From a virus: a stretch of DNA of 20,168 nucleotides. The DNA is taken from IMG/VR virus record IMGVR_UViG_3300042898_002067, positions 1 through 20,168 of that record. The stretch is one strand, 5' to 3'. Of the stretch, positions 6,492-13,011 are shown in pieces (position 1 is the stretch's first letter; the number at the start of each line of letters is the position of its first letter). The notes under the pieces were generated by a model that saw nothing but the letters and a program-made list of their open reading frames with translations, was not told the DNA's origin and did not search any database. The translations under genes were made by a program, and so were the position numbers.

Positions 6492-6971
6492 ATGGGCAGG
6501 GTAAAGGAGCGGGCAATAGCCAACGCACTCAACGCCTTCGACGACAACGTAGAGGGCACACCCCAGCCGCAGGGCAGTAGCAGGGCCTTCATGCATAAAG
6601 GGCGCCCAGTCATCACGAGCGCCAACCCGAAACTACGACCATGGAGGGCACGCCTAGACACGAGCTTCGCAGCGCGAGTAGGCGACCGCTCGCCAATGAT
6701 CGGGCCAGTGAGCGTCACGATGACCTTCCGAATGCCACGCCCCAAGTCGCACACCGGCGCCAGCGGGCTCACCCCAAGTGCCAGAGGAGCGGCACCCGAC
6801 ACTCGACCCGACGTAGATAAACTCGCCAGAGCGGTAAACGACGCCCTCACCACCGCAGGAGTCCTCTACGACGACAGCCAGATAACCCGCATCATCGCGG
6901 CAAAAAGATACGCCGACCCACACGAGGCCCCAGGCGTCACAATCGCCGTCAGCCAGGACAGAGAAAGGTAG
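6492..6971 (+). CDS. rusA: RusA-family Holliday junction resolvase
   Basis: RusA enzymes are small dimeric endonucleases that cut four-way DNA junctions. The 159-residue product shows the family signature GTPQPQGSSRAF near the N-terminus, RMPRPKSH in the middle, and the acidic core RPDVDKLARAVNDALT (D107, D109, D117) followed by YDDSQI (D127, D128). These aspartates correspond to the metal-binding residues of the family. The gene starts 2 bases after the previous stop. It would resolve branched intermediates made by the annealing protein and nuclease upstream, or debranch concatemers before packaging. Confidence 0.9.
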   Translation: MGRVKERAIANALNAFDDNVEGTPQPQGSSRAFMHKGRPVITSANPKLRPWRARLDTSFAARVGDRSPMIGPVSVTMTFRMPRPKSHTGASGLTPSARGAAPDTRPDVDKLARAVNDALTTAGVLYDDSQITRIIAAKRYADPHEAPGVTIAVSQDRER

Positions 6972-6975
6972 CCCC

Positions 6976-7449
6976 GTGAGCATCCGTCTAGCGATGGCGG
7001 CAGCGGCAATCATGCTCGCGGCGGCATGCGCACCGCAGCCGCACCTACACGCCACGCAGCCCACCGCAACCCAGGGGCAGCGCGGTCTGGGCAGCCCGAT
7101 CGAGGTAGCGCAGGTGAAGGGCGTCGCATCGTGGTACGACGCCACCAAAAACAACGCATGGTACACCCGCCAGACGAAGTGGGGCGCACCCGTCGCCTAT
7201 TACGCAGCGGCGGGGCCCGCCGCGAGGAGACTCATCGGCGACAAGAATCCATACCACGAGCACTACCCCGTCTACGTCACCAACAAAAAGACCGGGCGCA
7301 CCATCAAGGTCATCATCGTGGACTGGTGCCAGTGCTCGAAGGGAAAGCGCGGAGAGAAAGCGATAGACCTCAGCCCCGCGGCCTTCGAGGCGCTCGGGCT
7401 ACCACTTGGGCACGGAGTGGTGAGAGTCATCATCACCCTGCTACCATAG
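6976..7449 (+). CDS. RlpA-like (double-psi beta-barrel) putative lipoprotein
   Basis: The 157-residue product starts with a hydrophobic signal (IRLAMAAAAIMLAAAC) whose C18 could be a lipidated cysteine, although the lipobox AAAC is weak. Residues 48-157 match a double-psi beta-barrel of the RlpA type: GVASWYDA, TIKVIIVDWCQC (D116, C118, C120) and KAIDLSPAAFEALGLPLGHGVVRV. Relatives cleave or bind denuded peptidoglycan, so roles in lysis, entry or envelope change are possible. The GTG at 6976 lies 4 bases after the rusA stop with only a weak ribosome binding site; the ATG at 6994 is an alternative. A copy of the dispersed element covers codons 3-7, so it also shapes the signal peptide. Confidence 0.75.
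   Translation: MSIRLAMAAAAIMLAAACAPQPHLHATQPTATQGQRGLGSPIEVAQVKGVASWYDATKNNAWYTRQTKWGAPVAYYAAAGPAARRLIGDKNPYHEHYPVYVTNKKTGRTIKVIIVDWCQCSKGKRGEKAIDLSPAAFEALGLPLGHGVVRVIITLLP
6982..6997 (+). repeat. dispersed ATCCGTCTAGCGAT element, copy 3
   Basis: The sequence is ATCCGTCTAGCGATGG. It spans the start region of the RlpA-like gene and is read as Ile-Arg-Leu-Ala-Met, a different frame from the other coding copies. Confidence 0.8.
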
Positions 7450-7476
7450 CCGACGACCCCACTGCTCCTGGGGTCA

Positions 7477-7506
7477 GCCCCCGGTGGCGGCAACGTCGCC
7501 GGGGGC
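7477..7506 (+). terminator. strong hairpin after the RlpA-like gene
   Basis: A 13-bp stem (GCCCCCGGTGGCG / CGTCGCCGGGGGC, with two G-U pairs in RNA) is closed by a GCAA tetraloop of the stable GNRA type. It fills most of the 91-base gap before the Gp88-like gene. The sequence after it is GCAATAAAGG without a T-run, so the expected role is a GC-type terminator or RNA stabiliser. Confidence 0.6.
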
Positions 7507-7540
7507 GCAATAAAGGAGCGGAGCAGAGGAGGAGCGGAGC

Positions 7541-8251
7541 ATGGCACTACTCACCCAGAACCGCGAGCTTCGGGAGATCGGCGTCTACAACTGGACACTC
7601 CCCGCCCTAGGGGCGAAACTTGACGACGGGCGCACCGTGGCAACATGCCCCCAGGCGGGCGCATGCGCCGCCTTGTGCTACGCCCGCAACGGCACCTACC
7701 GATTCCCGAAAGTCAAGGCCGCGCACGCGCGCAACCTCAAGATGGTCTTGGACAACCTAGAAGGCTGGAAGGCCGCAATGATCGAGGAGGTAGCGAAGCG
7801 CGTCAAGAGAGGGGGATACGTCCGCATCCACGATAGCGGCGACTTCTTTAGCGACGACTATCTAGAGGCGTGGATAGACATAGCCCGCAACATCCCCAGC
7901 GTGACCTTCTACGCCTACACGAAAGAAGTACTCCGATTCAAGCGCCTTGCGGAGCGCGAGTACTACAGCGCCACCGGCGGAGGATACTTCCCTTGGGCGC
8001 CGCGCAACTTCAAATGGCTATACAGCCTAGGCGGGAAACAGGATCACCTCATAGACCTCGACCGCGACCGGCACGCCGAAGTCTTCCCCACCGCGGAGGC
8101 CCTAGAAGCGGCGGGCTACTTCAACCAGGAGGGCGACGACCGCCTAGCCGTCGAGGCACCGACCCACAAGATCGGCATAGTCGCCAATAACATCCCCCAC
8201 TTCCGTAAGCGGCAGGGCACCGACACCTTCGGCAGCTTGCAGCGCAAGTAA
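7541..8251 (+). CDS. Gp88-like phage protein
   Basis: The 236-residue product resembles the Gp88 family first named in mycobacteriophages. It shows NWTLPAL, then a three-cysteine cluster (C36, C42, C46 in TCPQAGACAALCYARNG), and later GGYVRIHDSGDFFSDDYLEAWIDIA and VTFYAYTKEV. The spacing C-x5-C-x3-C is reminiscent of a metal or Fe-S cluster site, and the HDSGDFF segment looks like an active-site loop, but the biochemical role is not known to me. The ATG follows GGAGGAGCGGAGC. Neighbours are nucleic-acid enzymes (HNH, ParB-like, TET/JBP). The family call is from memory of the pattern; the function is open. Confidence 0.7.
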   Translation: MALLTQNRELREIGVYNWTLPALGAKLDDGRTVATCPQAGACAALCYARNGTYRFPKVKAAHARNLKMVLDNLEGWKAAMIEEVAKRVKRGGYVRIHDSGDFFSDDYLEAWIDIARNIPSVTFYAYTKEVLRFKRLAEREYYSATGGGYFPWAPRNFKWLYSLGGKQDHLIDLDRDRHAEVFPTAEALEAAGYFNQEGDDRLAVEAPTHKIGIVANNIPHFRKRQGTDTFGSLQRK

Positions 8252-8254
8252 GGG

Positions 8255-8785
8255 ATGGCGCGACACAAGGCGCTCACGCGGCCATGCTTGGGATGCGGGA
8301 GGCTCACGCCCAACACCCGTTGCACGCCCTGCTACAGGGCCAGAGAGCGGGCACGAGGGGCATCGGTCTACTCCACGTACGAGTGGATCGCGTACAGCCG
8401 GGCAGTCAGAGCCGCCACGCCATACTGCGAGCGGTGCGGGTCTAGGGATAAACGGCTCAGCGTTGATCACATCACCCCGCTCAGCCAGGGCGGCGCCCTT
8501 TGTCCACCCCGAGCGGGCGTACGCGTCCTTTGTTGGCAGTGCCACAATACGCGCGACCATTGGGACGGGCCCGAGGGGCGGATGGCAAATGATGGGGGGG
8601 GCACCCCCGCCCATACCCCCCACAAACGTGCAATGATGAGCGCGGGAGACACGGAGCAGAATGGGGGGGAGGGGCAAAAACTCGTTCTCAGCCCACCCCT
8701 CGCAGCGCCGGGCATCCCCGTACGGAATAATGCGAGTTTAGAGAAAACGGCAATACCCCCCACGAAAACGGAGGAGGAGCAATGA
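8255..8785 (+). CDS. HNH endonuclease-like protein with zinc ribbon and low-complexity tail
   Basis: The first 30 residues contain CLGC and CTPC (C11, C14, C23, C26), a zinc ribbon. The HNH core follows: CERC (58-61), VDHITPLSQGG with D71 and H72, and VLCWQCHNTRDHW with C93, C96, H97 and N98. Phage HNH proteins near terminase genes are often needed for genome cutting during packaging. Residues 107-176 are unlike HNH proteins: Gly, Pro and Thr rich, encoded by DNA with a G8 run (8594-8601) and a G7 run near 8661. The start at 8255 lies 3 bases after the previous stop; the end overlaps the ParB-like gene (ATGA). The tail could be disordered or a frameshift product. Confidence 0.8.
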   Translation: MARHKALTRPCLGCGRLTPNTRCTPCYRARERARGASVYSTYEWIAYSRAVRAATPYCERCGSRDKRLSVDHITPLSQGGALCPPRAGVRVLCWQCHNTRDHWDGPEGRMANDGGGTPAHTPHKRAMMSAGDTEQNGGEGQKLVLSPPLAAPGIPVRNNASLEKTAIPPTKTEEEQ

Positions 8786-9441
8786 AGAGCGAAATGACCG
8801 CCACGAGGGTCAGGCTAGACACCATCAGGGCCGACGAAGATAACGCCCGAGTGCACGACGCCCGACAGATCGACGCAATCGCCCGAAGCTTGACCGCCTT
8901 CGGTCAGCGCCGACCAATCGTACTCGACGATCAGGGCACCGTAATCGCCGGCAACGGCACCTACGCCGCAGCGAAGGCGCTCGGGTGGACGGAGATCGAC
9001 GCCGTAGTCGCGCCCTTCAAGAGCGCCGACGAGCGCCGCGCATACGCCATCGCCGACAACCGCACGGGCACCTTAGCGGAGTGGAGCCACGAGGCCCTCA
9101 TCACCGCACTACGCGGCGCAGGGGAGGAGACAATCGCCGCGACGGGATTCACACGCGCGGAGTACGAGGAGATCAGGGACGCGCTCCTCGCCCAGGCGAA
9201 TACGCCCGGCGAGTCAGAGTCGCACCAGTCAGGCTATAAGCGCGCCCAGAGCGCCAACGAAGGGTACGACGCCTACATGGCATCAACGGAGCGCAACATC
9301 GTCTTGGAGTACCCGATGCCCCGCTACCTCGCCATGATCGACGCGTGGGCCGCCTACCGCAGTATCCACGGGCTAGAGGGCAATAACGAAGCGCTCCTAC
9401 ACCTACTTGCCACCGCCACCGGCACGGAGGCGCCACGATGA
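8782..9441 (+). CDS. ParB/Srx-fold phage protein, first of a tandem pair
   Basis: Residues 8-105 match the phage type of ParB N-terminal domain: DEDNARVHDARQIDAIARSL, TAFGQRRPIVL, VIAGNGTYAAAKALGW (the ParB box region) and RRAYAIADNRTGTLAEW. This fold is used in chromosome-partition CTPases but also in nucleases, methyltransferase accessories and sulfiredoxin-like proteins, so phage members cannot be assumed to partition DNA. The C-terminal part (STERNIVLEYPMPRYLAMIDAWAAYR) is shared with the next protein. The ATG at 8782 follows GGAGGAGGAGCA and overlaps the HNH stop. The two tandem copies end in the TET/JBP gene, suggesting a joint task on DNA. Confidence 0.85.
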   Translation: MKSEMTATRVRLDTIRADEDNARVHDARQIDAIARSLTAFGQRRPIVLDDQGTVIAGNGTYAAAKALGWTEIDAVVAPFKSADERRAYAIADNRTGTLAEWSHEALITALRGAGEETIAATGFTRAEYEEIRDALLAQANTPGESESHQSGYKRAQSANEGYDAYMASTERNIVLEYPMPRYLAMIDAWAAYRSIHGLEGNNEALLHLLATATGTEAPR

Positions 9442-10061
9442 GCGCGCCCATCGAGCTTCGCACCGTAGTAATCGCCAACCTGCGGCCCGACCCCGACAAC
9501 GCCCGCGTGCACTCCGAGCGCAACATCAACGCCATCGCCAAAAGCCTCAGCACCTTCGGGCAGCGTAAGCCCATCGTGATCGCAGGCGACACCATCGTCG
9601 CGGGCAACGGCACCGTAGAGGCGGCACGCCGACTAGGATGGACAGACATCATCGCAGTGGACTACCCCGCCAACAGGATCACGGAGGCACGGGCATACGC
9701 CATCGCCGATAACCGCACCGGGGAACTAAGCCTGTGGGACAATCGCCGCCTGAAGGCGCAACTAGACACAATCGGCGCAGGGCTCGCCAACGTCGCAGGG
9801 TACACGTGGGAGGAGATCGACGACCTCGTCAGCCCATCCGTGAACATCCCAACCCTCACCGTCACCGACGGAGACCGGGCAATCGCCGACTTCTACGCCA
9901 TGCGCGCCTCACGCAGCTTCCTATTCCGCATGCCCGTAGCGCAGTACGAGTGGGCAATCGAGCGCCTGAAAGAGACGCGCACCAGGTTAGGAGTAGAATC
10001 GAACGCAGAGGCCGTAGAGCGCCTTATACTCAACGCAATCAACACGGAGGAGGCACGATGA
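9438..10061 (+). CDS. ParB/Srx-fold phage protein, second of a tandem pair
   Basis: This 207-residue protein parallels its upstream neighbour along its length: PDPDNARVHSERNINAIAKSL, STFGQRKPIVI, IVAGNGTVEAARRLGW and ARAYAIADNRTGELSLW, then a C-terminal SRSFLFRMPVAQYEWAIERL module. It most likely arose by tandem duplication followed by divergence. Start and stop both overlap neighbours in ATGA form (9438 and 10058), so three genes are locked in one translational unit ending with the dioxygenase. It may give DNA binding or nicking specificity to that enzyme or to packaging. This is inference from order only. Confidence 0.85.
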   Translation: MSAPIELRTVVIANLRPDPDNARVHSERNINAIAKSLSTFGQRKPIVIAGDTIVAGNGTVEAARRLGWTDIIAVDYPANRITEARAYAIADNRTGELSLWDNRRLKAQLDTIGAGLANVAGYTWEEIDDLVSPSVNIPTLTVTDGDRAIADFYAMRASRSFLFRMPVAQYEWAIERLKETRTRLGVESNAEAVERLILNAINTEEAR

Positions 10062-10921
10062 CGCTACCAGTAATCGAGGTCAGCAGACTCATCACGGGAA
10101 AGGACGCGACCGCCCTCGTAGGCGAGACCGTACCCGACTTCGAGAGCACCGTAAACGACGAGGGCATCTACGTAGACGCCGACACCGGGGAGATCGTGCT
10201 CGTGTACGCGCCGCTCAAGAGCGGCACTGAAGACCTACGCGCCGCAGTGCTCAATACGCCAATGGGCAGCGTCAAGCGGGCATCAGGGATCGACCAGGAG
10301 TCGCGCAGCTTCGGCATGGCGCCCCGTAAGGTCATGCAGGGCCGCGACGCGTGCCGCCCAGCGAGCCTTGCCTACGAGCGCCCGAGCGAGCACGCCTTCC
10401 TCGCCCGACTCGCCCTCGACTTGGGCGAGACCCTCCGCGAGATCAGCCCAGAGAAGTACCAAGAGAATATCGACGCCCTAGCCGAGATCGACAAGGACTG
10501 GAGGATCACCGAGGGCGCCCTATGGACATCAGGCAACATCAACCGCAGCGCAACGCTCCCCTACCACCGAGACGGCTTCAACTTCGACTCGTGGAGCGCC
10601 ATGCCCGTGGTCCGACGCGGCATGAGAGGCGGATACCTGAACGTACCCGAGTACGGCCTCACCGTAGGATGCCGAGACGGATGGGTGGTCTTCTTCAACG
10701 GCTACCGCATCGTGCACGGCGTCACGCCAATGGCGAAGAGCACCGACGACGGGTACCGCTTCTCCGTGGTCTACTACGCCCTCAGGGGCATGAAGGACTG
10801 CTTCACCTACGCCGTAGAGACGGCGAAGGGGGCGAAGCGCCGAACGCAGCGCGAGGAGGAGCGCGCAGGCGCAACTACGCCATGGGGGCACACGGCACAC
10901 CCAACGGAGCCCGGCGCGTAG
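10058..10921 (+). CDS. TET/JBP-family 2-oxoglutarate Fe(II) dioxygenase (5-methylcytosine hydroxylase candidate)
   Basis: The 287-residue product has the double-stranded beta-helix signature of phage TET/JBP enzymes. LPYHRDGFNF gives the first Fe ligands (H170, D172), GGYLNVPEYG follows, and FFNGYRIVHGVTPM supplies the distal ligand H220, with R234 in GYRFSVVYY as likely 2-oxoglutarate binder. The N-terminal part (residues 70-165) has the family pattern with SFGMAPRK and ALWTSGNINRSATLPY. TET enzymes oxidise 5-methylcytosine to 5-hydroxymethylcytosine; JBP enzymes act on thymine. The methyltransferase at 3370 makes 5mC the likelier substrate. The start at 10058 overlaps the previous stop (ATGA) after GGAGGAGGCACG. 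No glycosyltransferase is seen in the window. Fold confident; substrate inferred. Confidence 0.85.
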   Translation: MTLPVIEVSRLITGKDATALVGETVPDFESTVNDEGIYVDADTGEIVLVYAPLKSGTEDLRAAVLNTPMGSVKRASGIDQESRSFGMAPRKVMQGRDACRPASLAYERPSEHAFLARLALDLGETLREISPEKYQENIDALAEIDKDWRITEGALWTSGNINRSATLPYHRDGFNFDSWSAMPVVRRGMRGGYLNVPEYGLTVGCRDGWVVFFNGYRIVHGVTPMAKSTDDGYRFSVVYYALRGMKDCFTYAVETAKGAKRRTQREEERAGATTPWGHTAHPTEPGA

Positions 10922-10922
10922 C

Positions 10923-10939
10923 AATCCGTCTAGCGATGG
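10923..10939 (+). repeat. dispersed ATCCGTCTAGCGAT element, copy 4
   Basis: The sequence is AATCCGTCTAGCGATGG, beginning one base after the TET/JBP stop and ahead of the terminase ribosome binding site. A run of six A (10953-10958) follows 15 bases after the core. Confidence 0.8.
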
Positions 10940-10960
10940 CAGAGGAGGAGCGAAAAAACA

Positions 10961-11461
10961 ATGGGAAAGCGGGGGCCTAAGCCTAAGCCAAGCGCCATCC
11001 GCGCCACGGAGGGTAAGATCGTGCCGCTCGGTGAACCGCGCCCAACGCTCAGCACCCTACAACCGCCACCCGACATCGCCGAGGATGCCCTCGACGTATG
11101 GCGGGAGGTCATCGCAGCCGTAGGGCACACGGGCGTCATCACCGCCGCCGACATCGACACCCTACGCGCGTACTGCGAGGCGACCGCCCGATATCGAGAG
11201 GCAGAGGGGCTCCTACGAAAGAGCGGGCCGCTCGTGAAGGGGCGCAACGGCGAGTACGTAAAGAATCCTTTACATCAGGTTATGCGCGATAACGCCACGA
11301 TGATGCGCGCAGGCGCCCGTGAACTCGGGCTCACCCCAAGCGCCCGCGTCGGCATGAAGTCCAACAGTAAGGCGGCACCCAGCCCCCTAGAACTACTCCT
11401 TGCACGCCGGGCGCAACGTGTCGCCCAACAGGACGACGAGCGCAACAGGGGAGCAGGATGA
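10961..11461 (+). CDS. terS: phage terminase small subunit, P27 family
   Basis: The small subunit recognises phage DNA and presents it to the large terminase. The 166-residue product starts MGKRGPKPKPSAIRATEG and continues LDVWREVIAAVGHTGVITAADIDTLRAYC, YREAEGLL, then GPLV, NPLHQVMRDNATMMR and ARELGLTPSAR, all typical of P27-type small terminases. The ribosome binding site GAGGAGGAG is followed by an A6 tract and the ATG at 10961. The stop overlaps the large subunit start (ATGA). It opens the late region and directly follows a copy of the dispersed element, so that junction may be a module border. Confidence 0.9.
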   Translation: MGKRGPKPKPSAIRATEGKIVPLGEPRPTLSTLQPPPDIAEDALDVWREVIAAVGHTGVITAADIDTLRAYCEATARYREAEGLLRKSGPLVKGRNGEYVKNPLHQVMRDNATMMRAGARELGLTPSARVGMKSNSKAAPSPLELLLARRAQRVAQQDDERNRGAG

Positions 11462-12939
11462 CCCAGCCGCTCTACGGATCACCGCCACGGCAGGGGAGCA
11501 CCCGAGGCGAGGAGGCGGCGACCTTCATCGAGCACTACTGCCGCATCGTCAAAGAGTCGCTAGGCGGCGCAGTAGGCGAGACCCTCCGCCTCCGACCGTA
11601 CCAGCGCCAGCTTCTTGACGACCTACTACGCGAGCGCGACGACGGGCACCTAGCGCACCGACAGGCACTCATCGGGCTACCCCGCAAAAACGGTAAGTCA
11701 GCCCTACTCAGCGGGCTGGCACTATGGGCGACGGTACTCGGCCCCGACGGCGGCGAAGTGTACTCAGTAGCAGGAGACCGCGAGCAGGCGCGCATCACCT
11801 TCGGCACCGGGCGCCGCATGGTAGAACTCGACCCCGAGCTTAGCGGCATGCTCAACCTCTACCGCGACGCCATCGAGAACCCAATCACGGGCACCTTGTG
11901 GCGGGTGGTCAGCAGTGACGCGCCGCTGAAAGAGGGCCTCAGCCCAACCTTCACCCTCGTAGACGAAGGGCACGTCATCAACGAAGACCTATGGAACGTG
12001 TTTGCGCTCGCGCAGGGCGCCCGCGTAGAGCCGATGCTCGCCATGATCACCACCGCGGGAGCGCGCACCGACGCCAACGGGCGAGACACCATCGCGCACC
12101 GGCTGTATCAGCACGGGCAGCGCGTCGCCGTCAATGAGGTAGACGACCCGAGCTTCTTCTTCCGCTGGTGGGGCGCACCCGCAGACGCCGACCACCGCGA
12201 GGAGGGCGTATGGGCGGCGGCGAACCCCGGCTACGGCGACATCGTAAGCGCGGAGGACTTCCGCAGCGCCATCATGCGCACGCCCGAGAATGAGTGGCGC
12301 ACGAAGCGCCTCAACCAATGGGTAGCGAGCACGCAGGCATGGCTACCGACAGGGGCATGGGAGTTGTGCGCCGTAGAGGATAAAATCCACCCAGGCGACC
12401 GCATCATCTTGGCGCTAGACGGCAGCTTCTCCAACGACAGCACCGCCCTCATCGGAATCCGCCTCACCGACGGCCTCATTGACGTCATGGGGCTATGGGA
12501 GCGCCCCCTAGACGACGAACACTGGCGGGTAGACATCGAGGCGGTAGAGGAGCGCATCAGGGAGGTAGCCCGCACCCATACCGTGAGGGAGATCACCGCC
12601 GACCCCTTCCGATGGGCGCGCAGCTTACAAATCCTCGCAGGTGAGGGCCTCCCCATCACAGAGTTCCCGCAGCACGCGGCACGAATGACCCCCGCCACGA
12701 GCGCCTTCTACGACGCCGTCACCACCCAGCGCCTGAAGCATAGCGGCGATAAGCGCCTCGCCCGGCACATCGCCAACGCCTCAGTCAAGACCGACCGCCA
12801 CGGCACCCGCTTGACGAAAGATAAAGGCGGGCGCAAAATCGACCTAGCAGTCGCCGCAGTATTCGGGCTCGCCCGCGCCAACGCAATCATCGCCGACGAT
12901 GAGCGCCCGCAGGCCGCAGTAAACTTCATCACGCTATAG
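11458..12939 (+). CDS. terL: phage terminase large subunit
   Basis: This 493-residue protein is the packaging motor ATPase and headful or site nuclease. The ATPase part holds a Walker A-like GLPRKNGKS (73-81) and Walker B LVDEGH (167-172), with ITTAGA (197-202) as the coupling segment. The C-terminal RNase H-like nuclease shows LALDGSFSNDST with D321, ITADPFRW with D382 and RKIDLAVA with D462. Length and motif order fit HK97-type large terminases. It overlaps the small subunit by 4 bases and is followed by a hairpin before the portal gene. No truncation is seen. Confidence 0.95.
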   Translation: MTQPLYGSPPRQGSTRGEEAATFIEHYCRIVKESLGGAVGETLRLRPYQRQLLDDLLRERDDGHLAHRQALIGLPRKNGKSALLSGLALWATVLGPDGGEVYSVAGDREQARITFGTGRRMVELDPELSGMLNLYRDAIENPITGTLWRVVSSDAPLKEGLSPTFTLVDEGHVINEDLWNVFALAQGARVEPMLAMITTAGARTDANGRDTIAHRLYQHGQRVAVNEVDDPSFFFRWWGAPADADHREEGVWAAANPGYGDIVSAEDFRSAIMRTPENEWRTKRLNQWVASTQAWLPTGAWELCAVEDKIHPGDRIILALDGSFSNDSTALIGIRLTDGLIDVMGLWERPLDDEHWRVDIEAVEERIREVARTHTVREITADPFRWARSLQILAGEGLPITEFPQHAARMTPATSAFYDAVTTQRLKHSGDKRLARHIANASVKTDRHGTRLTKDKGGRKIDLAVAAVFGLARANAIIADDERPQAAVNFITL

Positions 12940-12941
12940 AA

Positions 12942-12965
12942 GGCGAGCGGTATGATACCCTCGCC
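12942..12965 (+). terminator. inverted repeat between terminase and portal genes
   Basis: GGCGAG (12942-12947), a single extra C, then GGTAT-G-ATACC and CTCGCC (12960-12965) form a nearly perfect 24-base palindrome. As RNA it makes a stem of about 9 bp with one bulge; as DNA it could be an operator-like dyad. An in-frame ATG of the portal frame at 12952 lies inside it, which favours 13012 as the portal start. Confidence 0.45.
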
Positions 12966-13011
12966 CGAGGAGCGCTCCGCCAACCGGGGCATCGCCGACA
13001 GAGGAGGCCTA

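Noticed and set aside
8437-8450. Possible degenerate extra copy of the dispersed element (GTCTAGGGAT in the HNH gene).
   Set aside because: Only 9 of 14 core bases match; this is within chance for a 20-kb window.
8782-10061. The element as a parS-like site for the tandem ParB-like proteins.
   Set aside because: The element is only an imperfect dyad and these phage ParB-fold proteins are not known partition proteins; nothing in the sequence links them directly.
12952-13011. Portal start at the upstream ATG 12952.
   Set aside because: It lies inside an inverted repeat and has a poor ribosome binding site, while 13012 has GAGGAGG and the typical MGVIDRIFGR start.
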